Positions 1 to 4,889 of a stretch of DNA of 5,431 nt are shown one piece after another. The notes beneath the pieces were generated by a model. That model was given only the letters and a program-made list of their open reading frames with translations. It did not search any database and had not been told where the DNA came from. Position numbers and translations under genes: made by a program. The first letter of the stretch is position 1. Every line of letters begins with the position of its first letter. Origin of the DNA: an uncultured Ruminococcus sp. (GTDB taxonomy: Bacteria > Bacillota > Clostridia > Oscillospirales > Acutalibacteraceae); contig USJJ01000108.1 of assembly GCA_900554995.1 (NCBI GenBank), positions 1-5,431 of the forward strand, given 5' to 3'.

Positions 1-492
1 CTTCTCGCTCTCCGGATTGTTTTTTGAATAGAACACCTGCGCGCCGCTGTATGACGGGCCGCCGTAGTGGTTCTGATGTATGCTCACGAACAGGGCGTCG
101 GGCGTCTGTTCGATGATTTTCATTCTGTTTTTTATATCCGAGACCTTTTGCTGACGCACGGTTTTTGCGGAGTCGTCAGCTATATCGTCGTCCGTTTCGC
201 GAGTCATGATGACATTATAGCCCGCCGTGTCAAGCATATCGCGCAGCTTCAGGGCTATGGACAGATTTATATCTTTTTCGACCGTTCCGTCCGCCGCAGT
301 CGCACCGCCGTCCATGCCGCCGTGACCTGCGTCAACGATAATTGTCACGGTGCGAAGCGCATTTGAAGAGGCCCTGCGCGCATATCCGGAGCCGCGTGAG
401 GATATCATCACGAAGCATATAATCATTATTACAACAGCCGCCGCGATACCGAGAGCGACGAGTCTTGAACGCTTTTTGAAATTTATCACCAT
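1..492 (-). CDS. cwlD: CwlD-like N-acetylmuramoyl-L-alanine amidase (partial, N-terminal 164 residues)
   Basis: Zinc amidase of the Amidase_3 family, which cuts the amide bond between N-acetylmuramic acid and L-Ala in peptidoglycan. The CwlD subgroup makes muramic-delta-lactam in spore cortex. Read on the minus strand, the frame stays open from ATG at 492 to the window edge. Residues 6-10 are basic (KKRSR) and about 11-30 form one hydrophobic segment, so the protein is probably membrane-anchored or secreted. The catalytic domain starts near residue 48 with VTIIVDAGHGGMDGGA; H57 and E72 (in VEKDINL) are the first two zinc ligands, and LFVSIHQNHYGG supplies the third, H139. The SIHQNHYGG and GAQVFYS motifs are typical of CwlD. 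The C-terminal catalytic Glu lies outside the window. The start is supported by a G-rich Shine-Dalgarno (GGGGGTGT read on the minus strand, positions 497-504). It is divergent from the TSUP gene. The family call is firm; the cortex role is inferred. Confidence 0.9.
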   Translation of the reverse strand, partial: MVINFKKRSRLVALGIAAAVVIMIICFVMISSRGSGYARRASSNALRTVTIIVDAGHGGMDGGATAADGTVEKDINLSIALKLRDMLDTAGYNVIMTRETDDDIADDSAKTVRQQKVSDIKNRMKIIEQTPDALFVSIHQNHYGGPSYSGAQVFYSKNNPESEK

Positions 493-577
493 ACCGACAC
501 CCCCACAAAAGAATATGCGGAGAGTCGCGGCATTATTAGAACAGCGGCGGGCAAAATAGGAAAAAGGAGCTGAGAAA

Positions 578-949
578 ATGAAAGGAATAACAAAAATTAT
601 CGGCGGTCTTGCCATCGGGACGGTCAACTCCGTGCTCGGAGCCGGCGGCGGAATGATGATGCTTCTCGTGCTTACGAGTGTGCTGGGATATGAGCTTAAA
701 ACAGCGGTAGGAACGAGCGTGTTTATAATGTCAGTAACCGCCTTGACAGGATCTGTCAGTCACTTTGCGATAGGGGGTGCTCCCGATCCGCTTGCTCTTA
801 TTACGTGCGTAGTCAGCACGCTTGTTTTTGCGCTGATTGCGGCATTGATTGCAAACAAGGTTTCGGCAAAAACGTTGAACCGTGCAACCGGCGTGGTTCT
901 CGTTGTGCTCGGAGCAACGATATTGACTGTAAACAAATTGAAAGTGTAA
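578..949 (+). CDS. Half-length TauE/SafE (TSUP, DUF81) family permease
   Basis: Small membrane protein of 123 residues matching one repeat unit of the TauE/SafE family, whose full members are about 250 residues with two homologous halves and move sulfite, sulfonates or related anions. The glycine-rich signature GAGGG is at residues 21-25 in the first hydrophobic segment. It is followed by the typical LKTAVGTSVFIM stretch (about 40-51), and by helices around 44-68, 71-92 and 101-119, so about four membrane spans. The ATG has a clear AAGGAG at 564-569, 8 nt upstream. Nothing in frame upstream or downstream supplies the missing half: upstream is the divergent amidase, downstream a hairpin and a new promoter. 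It may work as a homodimer or with a partner encoded elsewhere, or be a remnant. The substrate cannot be read from the sequence. No convincing promoter was seen in the 85-bp gap before it. Confidence 0.82.
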   Translation: MKGITKIIGGLAIGTVNSVLGAGGGMMMLLVLTSVLGYELKTAVGTSVFIMSVTALTGSVSHFAIGGAPDPLALITCVVSTLVFALIAALIANKVSAKTLNRATGVVLVVLGATILTVNKLKV

Positions 950-971
950 TAAAAGCAGAATAAAATTTTGA

Positions 972-1001
972 ACAGCGTCGTTTCCTTTGACACGGCGCTG
1001 T
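972..1001 (+). terminator. Terminator-like hairpin after the TSUP gene
   Basis: ACAGCGTCGT (972-981) pairs over all ten positions with ACGGCGCTGT (992-1001), with one G-T wobble and a 10-nt loop. It sits 23 bp after the TSUP stop codon. The sequence that follows (AATTATTGT) is AT-rich but lacks a real T run, so it would be a weak intrinsic terminator. The 3' arm shares bases with the -35 to -10 region of the next promoter, so the two signals are physically merged. Confidence 0.5.
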
Positions 1002-1015
1002 AATTATTGTATAAT
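987..1015 (+). promoter_or_regulatory. Consensus sigma-A promoter of the trmN6-rsmI operon
   Basis: TTGACA (987-992), a 17-bp spacer and TATAAT (1010-1015) match the housekeeping promoter consensus exactly. Transcription should start near 1022, leaving about 30 nt before the ATG at 1054. This places the methyltransferase and rsmI in their own transcription unit, independent of the TSUP gene. Confidence 0.85.
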
Positions 1016-1053
1016 ATAAAATAGTTTATTTGATCGGCAGGGGAGGCGGCGGT

Positions 1054-1788
1054 ATGCCCGAATATAAATATGAATATCTCGGCTCGGGGATAAGGGTTGC
1101 CGTTTCCAAGGAGCACTCATTCGGAACGGACGCCGTGCTGCTTGCCGATTTCGCTTCGCCGAAAAGAAATGAAAAAGCCTGTGACCTCGGCACGGGATGC
1201 GGAATTATTCCTATGATCTGGTGCCGCAACGGTCAGGCAAAGGAAATAACGGCGGTCGAACTGCAGGAAAAGGGGTTTTTGCAGACCTGCGAATCAATAA
1301 GAATCAGCTCTGTCGAGGATAAGGTCAGAGCGGTTAACCACGATCTCAAGGATATTAAATCCGTGCTCGGTCACGCTTCGATGGATATTGTGACGATGAA
1401 TCCGCCGTATAAAGCGGCTGACGCAGGAATAAAGAGCGTCGCAAAAGCTGAGCTTATTGCAAGGCACGAGGTCGAATGTAATCTTGACGATATCTGTTCG
1501 ACGGCGGCGTATCTTCTGAATTTCGGCGGCAGGCTTTGTATGTGCAACCGTCCCGAAAGGCTCAGTGACACGATTGTTGCAATGAAAAATAACGGTATTG
1601 AGCCGAAAAGACTGCGCCTTGTCGCAAAAACGCCGTATACACGTCCGTGGCTTTTTCTGATTGAGGGAAGGAAGGGCGGAAAACCATTTATGAATATTGA
1701 TCCGCTGTTGATAATGTACGGCGAGGACGGTGAGCTTTCAAAGGAAGTAACCGATATCTACGGTGAATATAAGGAGATCACAAAATGA
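1054..1788 (+). CDS. trmN6: tRNA1(Val) (adenine37-N6)-methyltransferase-like protein (YabB/TrmN6 family)
   Basis: Class I SAM-dependent N6-adenine methyltransferase of 244 residues, expected to methylate A37 of a tRNA. Near the N-terminus is the family hallmark SFGTDAVLLADFA (residues 22-34). The SAM-binding motif I DLGTGCG is at 44-50, an acidic residue ends strand 2 (E69), and the catalytic NPPY is at 116-119. The C-terminal part (about 160-220) has the usual GGRLCMCNRPERL strand region and a TRPWLFLIEG strand. I chose ATG 1054 rather than TTG 1030: GGGAGG (1041-1046) sits 7 nt before the ATG, and homology begins only at about residue 8. The TTG lies about 8 nt after the predicted transcript start and lacks a ribosome site. 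The gene overlaps rsmI by 4 nt. In Bacillus, yabB and rsmI (yabC) flank a GIY-YIG gene, yazA, which is absent here. The exact target tRNA is inferred from the family. Confidence 0.87.
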   Translation: MPEYKYEYLGSGIRVAVSKEHSFGTDAVLLADFASPKRNEKACDLGTGCGIIPMIWCRNGQAKEITAVELQEKGFLQTCESIRISSVEDKVRAVNHDLKDIKSVLGHASMDIVTMNPPYKAADAGIKSVAKAELIARHEVECNLDDICSTAAYLLNFGGRLCMCNRPERLSDTIVAMKNNGIEPKRLRLVAKTPYTRPWLFLIEGRKGGKPFMNIDPLLIMYGEDGELSKEVTDIYGEYKEITK

Positions 1789-2606
1789 GTAAATTATATG
1801 TTGTGGGAACGCCGATAGGCAATCTCGGCGACTTCTCCCCGCGTGCGGTTGAAACGCTTGAAAGCGTCGATTTTATTGCTGCCGAGGACACGAGAGTTAC
1901 GTTGAAATTGCTGAACCGCTTCGGAATAAAGAAAAGTATGGTCAGCTATTTTGAGCATAACAAGAGAGAGCGTGGAGAAATGATCACCGCAAGGATACTC
2001 GGCGGGGAAACCTGTGCGCTTGTTACCGATGCGGGTATGCCGGCAATCTCCGATCCGGGCGAGGATCTTGTACGCCTTTGCCACGAAAAGGGGATAAAGG
2101 TGGAATCTGTTCCCGGTCCGTGTGCGTTCACGACAGCGCTTGCGCTTTCCGGATTCCCATCGGGACGTTTTACCTTTGAGGGCTTTCTCAGCGTGAATAA
2201 GCCGAGCAGACGGGAGCATTTACAGTCGCTTGAGAACGAGACAAGGACAATGCTCTTTTACGAGGCTCCGCATAAGCTGGGCGCAACGCTCAAGGATATG
2301 AATAAGGTGTTCGGCAACCGAGAAATTGCGATTGTCCGTGAGATCACCAAGATTCACGAAGAGGTCATCAAAACCACTCTCGACGAGGCGGTTGAAAAAT
2401 ATGCCGACGGAAGCGTAAAGGGCGAGATCGTTCTTGTTATCAAAGGTGCCGAAAAGGAAACGTCGGACGACAGTATGACGCTTGAACAGGCAATTGAATG
2501 TGCACGCCAAAGCGTTCAAAACGGTATGAGCGTCAGCGAAGCTGCGAAGCAGTCGGCAAAGCTGTCGGGATTCAAGAAAGGCGATATCTACAAAGCACTG
2601 ATTTAG
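1785..2606 (+). CDS. rsmI: 16S rRNA (cytidine1402-2'-O)-methyltransferase RsmI
   Basis: SAM-dependent tetrapyrrole-methylase-fold enzyme that 2'-O-methylates C1402 in the decoding centre of 16S rRNA. It has 273 residues, normal for the family (about 270-290), so it is complete. Visible motifs in order: GTPIGNLGD (8-16), AAEDTR (32-37), SYFEHNKRER (54-63), VTDAGMPAISDPG (80-92, glycine-rich cofactor loop), VPGPCA (109-114), GFPSGRFTFEGFL (about 123-135), the FYEAPHKL segment and REITKIHEE. The last 45 residues or so form the small helical C-terminal domain ending in SGFKKGDIYKAL, as in other RsmI proteins. The ATG overlaps the trmN6 stop (ATGA) and has AAGGAG at 1771-1776, so the two genes are translationally coupled. 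A long opposite-strand frame under the gene is a shadow. Confidence 0.96.
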   Translation: MSKLYVVGTPIGNLGDFSPRAVETLESVDFIAAEDTRVTLKLLNRFGIKKSMVSYFEHNKRERGEMITARILGGETCALVTDAGMPAISDPGEDLVRLCHEKGIKVESVPGPCAFTTALALSGFPSGRFTFEGFLSVNKPSRREHLQSLENETRTMLFYEAPHKLGATLKDMNKVFGNREIAIVREITKIHEEVIKTTLDEAVEKYADGSVKGEIVLVIKGAEKETSDDSMTLEQAIECARQSVQNGMSVSEAAKQSAKLSGFKKGDIYKALI

Positions 2607-2609
2607 CGG

Positions 2610-2636
2610 ATCTTTTTCCGTGATACAGCCAAAACC
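2610..2636 (+). repeat. 27-bp direct repeat, copy 1
   Basis: A 27-bp sequence beginning ATCTTTTTCCGTG and ending CAGCCAAAACC lies 3 bp after the rsmI stop. It is identical base for base to the copy at 2717-2743, 107 bp downstream. No function is evident. Possibilities are a duplicated 3' flank, a dispersed intergenic repeat, or the ends of a small excised or decayed element. Confidence 0.8.
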
Positions 2637-2716
2637 CCTTTCGGCATATAACAATATAGCCTTCGAGGTGCTTTGACTGTCTAACGAAAAAATCTCTCGC
2701 TAAAGTAAGTATAGGT

Positions 2717-2743
2717 ATCTTTTTCCGTGATACAGCCAAAACC
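2717..2743 (+). repeat. 27-bp direct repeat, copy 2
   Basis: Perfect second copy of the repeat at 2610-2636. The flanks differ on both sides, so the conserved block is sharply bounded. The 80 bp between the copies (2637-2716) has no gene, no hairpin with a GC-rich stem and no clear promoter that I can see. Confidence 0.8.
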
Positions 2744-2761
2744 ATCTCGCAAAAATTTTAG

Positions 2762-2828
2762 ATTGCCCACAGTACATTTTCTCTTGGGGCAGTACAACTT
2801 CTAAACTGCAAAATGCACTGTGAGCAAT
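2762..2828 (-). repeat. 67-nt hairpin-forming inverted repeat with nested inner stem
   Basis: Arms of 19 nt, 2762-2780 and 2810-2828, are inverted repeats with two differences. A nested 5-bp inverted repeat, GCAGT (2789-2793) and ACTGC (2805-2809), abuts the second arm. On the plus strand the two differences give C-A mismatches; on the minus strand both become G-U pairs, so all 19 positions pair. This hints, weakly, at an RNA made from the minus strand. On that strand the stem is followed within a few bases by CTAAAATTTTT, so it could be a terminator for leftward transcription. A miniature mobile element or a bidirectional terminator are alternatives. Confidence 0.55.
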
Positions 2829-2848
2829 TTTAATGCAGTCTCAAAAAG

Positions 2849-2896
2849 ATTCAGATTTTAGATATTAGATATTAAGTTTATATATCTGATCTGAAT
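2849..2896. repeat. AT-rich inverted repeat upstream of the membrane-protein gene
   Basis: ATTCAGAT (2849-2856) and ATCTGAAT (2889-2896) are perfect 8-bp inverted repeats. Nested inside are AGATAT (2860-2865) and ATATCT (2882-2887), and the tandem AGATATT lies in the same stretch. It ends 33 bp before the ATG at 2929, in the promoter/leader zone of that gene, so it may be an operator or a leader hairpin. I cannot assign a convincing -35/-10 pair in it. Confidence 0.45.
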
Positions 2897-2928
2897 GAAT
2901 AATATAAGCAGAAAAGAGGATTCAGAAA

Positions 2929-3558
2929 ATGAGTATGTTCCAATACATTGCACAGCACCCGTGGGTGGGAGCTGCACTTGTTCTTTTGATCGCACTGACG
3001 GTGTTCGTATGGTGCAAGGCGATTACCTCGGGCAAAAAGCGCAATGAAGAAAGAGAAAAAATTATTGCCGATCTTGAGAGGGAAAAGGCACTCAGAAACG
3101 AGTTCAGAAATCCCGACGAATCGACCTTTTCGGAGGATAAGGACGATTACCGATTGATTGTCGGAATGTGTGCCAATGTTCAGATGAGGCTCGAAAAAGC
3201 GTCGAATATGAATGCGGCTTTCAGTGAGCTTTCAGAGGTTAAGAAAAATACTTACTGCCTCGGATATGTGTTTGAGGACAGCAAAAATAAGCTGTCAGAA
3301 TATTTCAGGTCGAACGGCGAACCGCTTCTTTCCGCATCGAAAAATGCCGTGAATGAGGTTATCGGCGGTGACTTCGGCGAGATATTCAATAAGGAGTTCG
3401 TTATGCTTGACGAGAATGATGAGACAACCTCTGTGGATAACGATTTGCTTTCGAAATATGACGATCAATTCAGCAATCTGATCTCGGAAAAAGGCGCGGA
3501 AATATACAAAAAAACGGCAGAGTATATTCGTTCAAACAAGGATGAATTTCTTGCCTGA
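2929..3558 (+). CDS. Hypothetical single-pass membrane protein
   Basis: I do not recognise this 209-residue protein. Residues 13-32 form one strongly hydrophobic segment (WVGAALVLLIALTVFVW region) followed by KKRNEER, so it is most likely a signal anchor with the bulk of the chain in the cytoplasm. Residues about 36-60 are highly charged and heptad-like, suggesting a short coiled coil. The rest (about 70-209) is a soluble, mainly helical, acidic domain with no known catalytic motif, ending in a charged YIRSNKDEFLA tail. The start at 2929 has AGAGGA (2915-2920) 8 nt upstream; the next ATG (third codon) is worse placed. It stands alone: 322 bp of repeat-rich DNA separates it from rsmI, and the cysK promoter begins right after its stop. 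Codon use and length look like a real gene. Confidence 0.8.
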   Translation: MSMFQYIAQHPWVGAALVLLIALTVFVWCKAITSGKKRNEEREKIIADLEREKALRNEFRNPDESTFSEDKDDYRLIVGMCANVQMRLEKASNMNAAFSELSEVKKNTYCLGYVFEDSKNKLSEYFRSNGEPLLSASKNAVNEVIGGDFGEIFNKEFVMLDENDETTSVDNDLLSKYDDQFSNLISEKGAEIYKKTAEYIRSNKDEFLA

Positions 3559-3578
3559 AAAAATTTTTTTAAAAATTT
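3559..3578 (+). promoter_or_regulatory. A/T-tract block, candidate UP element
   Basis: Alternating A and T runs (A6, T7, A5, T3) directly precede the palindrome, at about -67 to -48 relative to the start site predicted from the promoter at 3591-3619. Such tracts commonly contact the RNA polymerase alpha C-terminal domain and raise promoter strength. They could also serve as part of the end of the upstream gene, but no GC-rich stem precedes them. Confidence 0.45.
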
Positions 3579-3611
3579 ACCATTTACCTATTGACAAAGT
3601 AGGTAAATGGT
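3579..3611. promoter_or_regulatory. Perfect 12-bp inverted repeat around the -35 box, candidate Rrf2 operator
   Basis: ACCATTTACCTA (3579-3590) and TAGGTAAATGGT (3600-3611) are exact inverted repeats separated by 9 bp. That spacer begins with the TTGACA -35 box of the cysK leader promoter. A bound dimer here would block RNA polymerase, so the site reads as a repressor operator. The obvious candidate ligand is the Rrf2 protein encoded two genes downstream, since Rrf2 regulators bind long dyad sites and often control their own operon. The pairing of site and protein is inferred. A role as terminator for the gene ending at 3558 is less likely because no T run follows. Confidence 0.72.
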
Positions 3612-3619
3612 GTTATTAT
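3591..3619 (+). promoter_or_regulatory. Promoter of the cysK-rrf2 leader transcript
   Basis: TTGACA (3591-3596), 17-bp spacer, TATTAT (3614-3619): a near-perfect housekeeping promoter. The start site should be near 3626, giving a leader of about 320 nt before cysK and about 38 nt before the leader-peptide ATG. It overlaps the 3579-3611 palindrome. Confidence 0.85.
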
Positions 3620-3663
3620 ATCACCGACATAAAAAATGAGGCGAAAACAAAGGAGGTAAAACG

Positions 3664-3753
3664 ATGAAAAAGGTACTTAATTTCTGTACGATGTGTGCCG
3701 AGTGCTGTATGTGCGCTATTGTTGTTATACCCTCTTTTTCGGTTTCAAAATGA
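3664..3753 (+). CDS. Cysteine-rich leader peptide (29 residues) of the cysK attenuator
   Basis: Short ORF with an ideal AGGAGG (3651-3656) 7 nt before its ATG. The peptide starts MKKVLNF and has five cysteines in ten residues, at 8, 11, 14, 15 and 17 (FCTMCAECCMCA). A hydrophobic IVVIP run and SFSVSK follow, then TGA at 3751-3753. Cys codons are a mix of TGT (3685, 3694, 3706) and TGC (3703, 3712). Cysteine is normally rare, so this density just upstream of a cysteine synthase marks it as a ribosome sensor of charged tRNA-Cys, like the amino-acid runs in trp or his leaders. The last codons overlap the 5' arm of the antiterminator. A small metal-binding or redox peptide is a possible alternative but would not explain the overlapping hairpins. 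Confidence 0.85.
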   Translation: MKKVLNFCTMCAECCMCAIVVIPSFSVSK

Positions 3754-3780
3754 CTGACAATTCAGTCGGAAACCGAAAGG
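3735..3780 (+). promoter_or_regulatory. Antiterminator hairpin of the cysK attenuator
   Basis: TTTTTCGGTTTC (3735-3746, inside the leader ORF) pairs with GAAACCGAAAGG (3769-3780): ten Watson-Crick pairs plus two terminal G-U pairs. After a bulge of four A residues (3747-3750) the stem continues as GACTGA (3752-3757) with TCAGTC (3762-3767) and a 4-nt loop. Its 3' arm shares 3771-3780 with the terminator 5' arm, so only one of the two hairpins can form. A ribosome halted at Cys codons 14-17 would leave 3735 onward exposed; one waiting at the stop codon (3751) would cover the 5' arm. Confidence 0.82.
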
Positions 3781-3807
3781 CTTTTTGAGCTTTTCGGTTA
3801 TTTTTTT
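3771..3807 (+). terminator. Intrinsic terminator of the cysK attenuator
   Basis: AACCGAAAGGCT (3771-3782) pairs with AGCTTTTCGGTT (3788-3799) over 12 bp, including one G-U, with a 5-nt loop. A and seven T residues (3801-3807) follow. It lies between a promoter and the gene it serves and 137 bp before the cysK start, which fits conditional termination. The terminated leader RNA would be about 180 nt. Confidence 0.88.
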
Positions 3808-3820
3808 AGGAAGTGATTTT

Positions 3821-3883
3821 GTGCGATTTATCTACGGTAAGATGTTGAGAAGTAACATCAGATTCGGACGATGTATGAGCTGA
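3821..3883 (+). CDS. Possible second small ORF in the cysK leader (20 codons)
   Basis: A GTG-initiated ORF begins just past the terminator T run. AGGAAGTGAT (3808-3817) differs by one base from the extended ribosome-site consensus and sits 7 nt before the GTG. The peptide is basic and ends RSNIRFGRCMS, with its single Cys two residues before the last. It can be translated only on transcripts that read through the terminator. Short complementary segments follow one another around its end (GATGTT 3841-3846, AACATC 3854-3859, GATGT 3870-3874, ACAT 3883-3886) and could form alternative weak stems. No terminator follows. It may be a second leader peptide or a chance frame; cysK begins 61 nt later. 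Confidence 0.4.
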   Translation: MRFIYGKMLRSNIRFGRCMS

Positions 3884-3944
3884 CATTCTTATTCATCTAA
3901 AACAATTTTACAATATTTAATTTAATTTTAAGGAGATAATTATT

Positions 3945-4877
3945 ATGTCAAAGATTTATACATCGGCAGATCAGCTTATCGGAAAAACACCCCTTCTTGA
4001 ACTCACACACATTGAAAAGAAATACGGACTCAAGGCGAAAGTGCTCGCAAAGCTTGAGTATTTCAATCCTGCCGGAAGCGTAAAAGACAGAGTTGCGCTT
4101 GCCATGATTGACGAGGCGGAAAAAAGCGGAAAGCTTCGCCCGGGCTCGGTTATAATAGAACCCACAAGCGGCAACACCGGCATAGGCTTGGCGTCTGTTG
4201 CGGCGGCAAGAGGATATAAAATTATCCTCACAATGCCCGAGACCATGAGCGTTGAGCGCCGCAATCTTTTAAAGGCGTACGGCGCACAAATTGTGCTGAC
4301 TGAGGGCGCAAAGGGCATGAAGGGCGCAATTGCAAAGGCTGAGGAGCTTCTTTCCGAAACTCCGGGCGGATTTATCCCGAGCCAGTTTACAAACCCCGCA
4401 AACCCCGAAGCGCACAGAAAAACAACCGGCCCCGAAATCTGGAACGATACGGACGGAAAAGTTGATATTTTCGTTGCCGGCGTAGGTACGGGCGGCACGG
4501 TTACGGGCGTGGGCGAATATTTAAAATCCAAAAACCCGAATGTTAAGGTTGTTGCAGTGGAGCCCGCAACATCGCCCGTTCTTTCAAAGGGCGTTGCAGG
4601 TCCTCACAAAATACAGGGCATAGGCGCAGGCTTTGTTCCCGAAACGCTCAACACCAAGATTTACGATGAGGTTATAGCCGTTCAGAACGAAGACGCTTTC
4701 AAAACCGGAAAAGAAATTGCAAGACGCGAGGGCGTTTTGGTCGGCATTTCGTCGGGAGCTGCGGTATTTGCGGCGGCAGAACTTGCAAGAAGACCCGAAA
4801 ACCGCGGAAAAGTTATTGTAGCTTTACTGCCCGACACCGGAGACAGATATCTCTCAACACCGATGTTTGAAGACTGA
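3945..4877 (+). CDS. cysK: Cysteine synthase A (O-acetylserine sulfhydrylase)
   Basis: PLP enzyme that replaces the acetyl group of O-acetyl-L-serine with sulfide to make L-cysteine, in the cytoplasm. It has 310 residues, full length for the family. Motifs in order: IGKTPLLEL (12-20), NPAGSVKDR with the PLP-binding K47, the substrate loop TSGNTG (74-79), [21 protein letters not shown] (about 145-165), the phosphate-binding GTGGT (181-185), [11 protein letters not shown] (222-232) and GISSGAA (267-273). This pattern is CysK rather than cystathionine beta-synthase, as there is no C-terminal extension. The ATG has AAGGAG (3930-3935) 9 nt upstream. The gene follows the leader-peptide attenuator and is followed after 12 bp by an Rrf2 regulator, so the two are co-transcribed. 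In Bacillus CysK also binds the Rrf2 protein CymR as a sensor; a similar second role here is plausible but inferred. Confidence 0.96.
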   Translation: MSKIYTSADQLIGKTPLLELTHIEKKYGLKAKVLAKLEYFNPAGSVKDRVALAMIDEAEKSGKLRPGSVIIEPTSGNTGIGLASVAAARGYKIILTMPETMSVERRNLLKAYGAQIVLTEGAKGMKGAIAKAEELLSETPGGFIPSQFTNPANPEAHRKTTGPEIWNDTDGKVDIFVAGVGTGGTVTGVGEYLKSKNPNVKVVAVEPATSPVLSKGVAGPHKIQGIGAGFVPETLNTKIYDEVIAVQNEDAFKTGKEIARREGVLVGISSGAAVFAAAELARRPENRGKVIVALLPDTGDRYLSTPMFED

Positions 4878-4889
4878 TGAGGTGAAATA

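Noticed and set aside
510..538. Sporulation-type (sigma-E/G) promoter for cwlD on the minus strand (TAATAAT, 14 bp, CATATTCT)
   Set aside because: Match to consensus is partial and the implied start site would fall inside the ribosome-binding site, leaving almost no leader.
67..559. Plus-strand open frames of 99 and 69 codons near the left edge
   Set aside because: They lie antisense to the amidase, which has clear zinc-ligand motifs on the minus strand; the plus frames show no family features and lack good ribosome sites.
1030..1053. TTG start extending the methyltransferase by eight residues (MIGRGGGG)
   Set aside because: The extension is the translated ribosome-binding region; GGGAGG is ideally placed for ATG 1054 and the TTG lies only about 8 nt after the predicted transcript start.
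2610..2743. CRISPR array based on the 27-bp repeats
   Set aside because: Only two copies, an 80-bp gap far longer than a spacer, and no cas genes.
2574..2745. Minus-strand frames covering the 27-bp repeats (one from ATG 2745, another from 2654 running into rsmI)
   Set aside because: They overlap rsmI in antisense, have no ribosome sites and no recognisable features; the repeat itself creates the apparent coding stretches.
3559..3611. The 3579-3611 palindrome as the terminator of the gene ending at 3558
   Set aside because: It is AT-rich, not followed by a T run, and centred on a near-consensus promoter, so an operator role fits better.
3620..3944. Cys T-box, SAM riboswitch or other known riboswitch in the cysK leader
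   Set aside because: No T-box consensus (AGGGTGGNACCGCG), no specifier-loop architecture and no SAM-type junction were seen; the leader ORF and alternative hairpins account for the structure.
3971..4531. 186-codon minus-strand frame opposite cysK
   Set aside because: Shadow of a real gene with full cysteine-synthase motifs on the plus strand; the minus frame has no ribosome site or recognisable domain.
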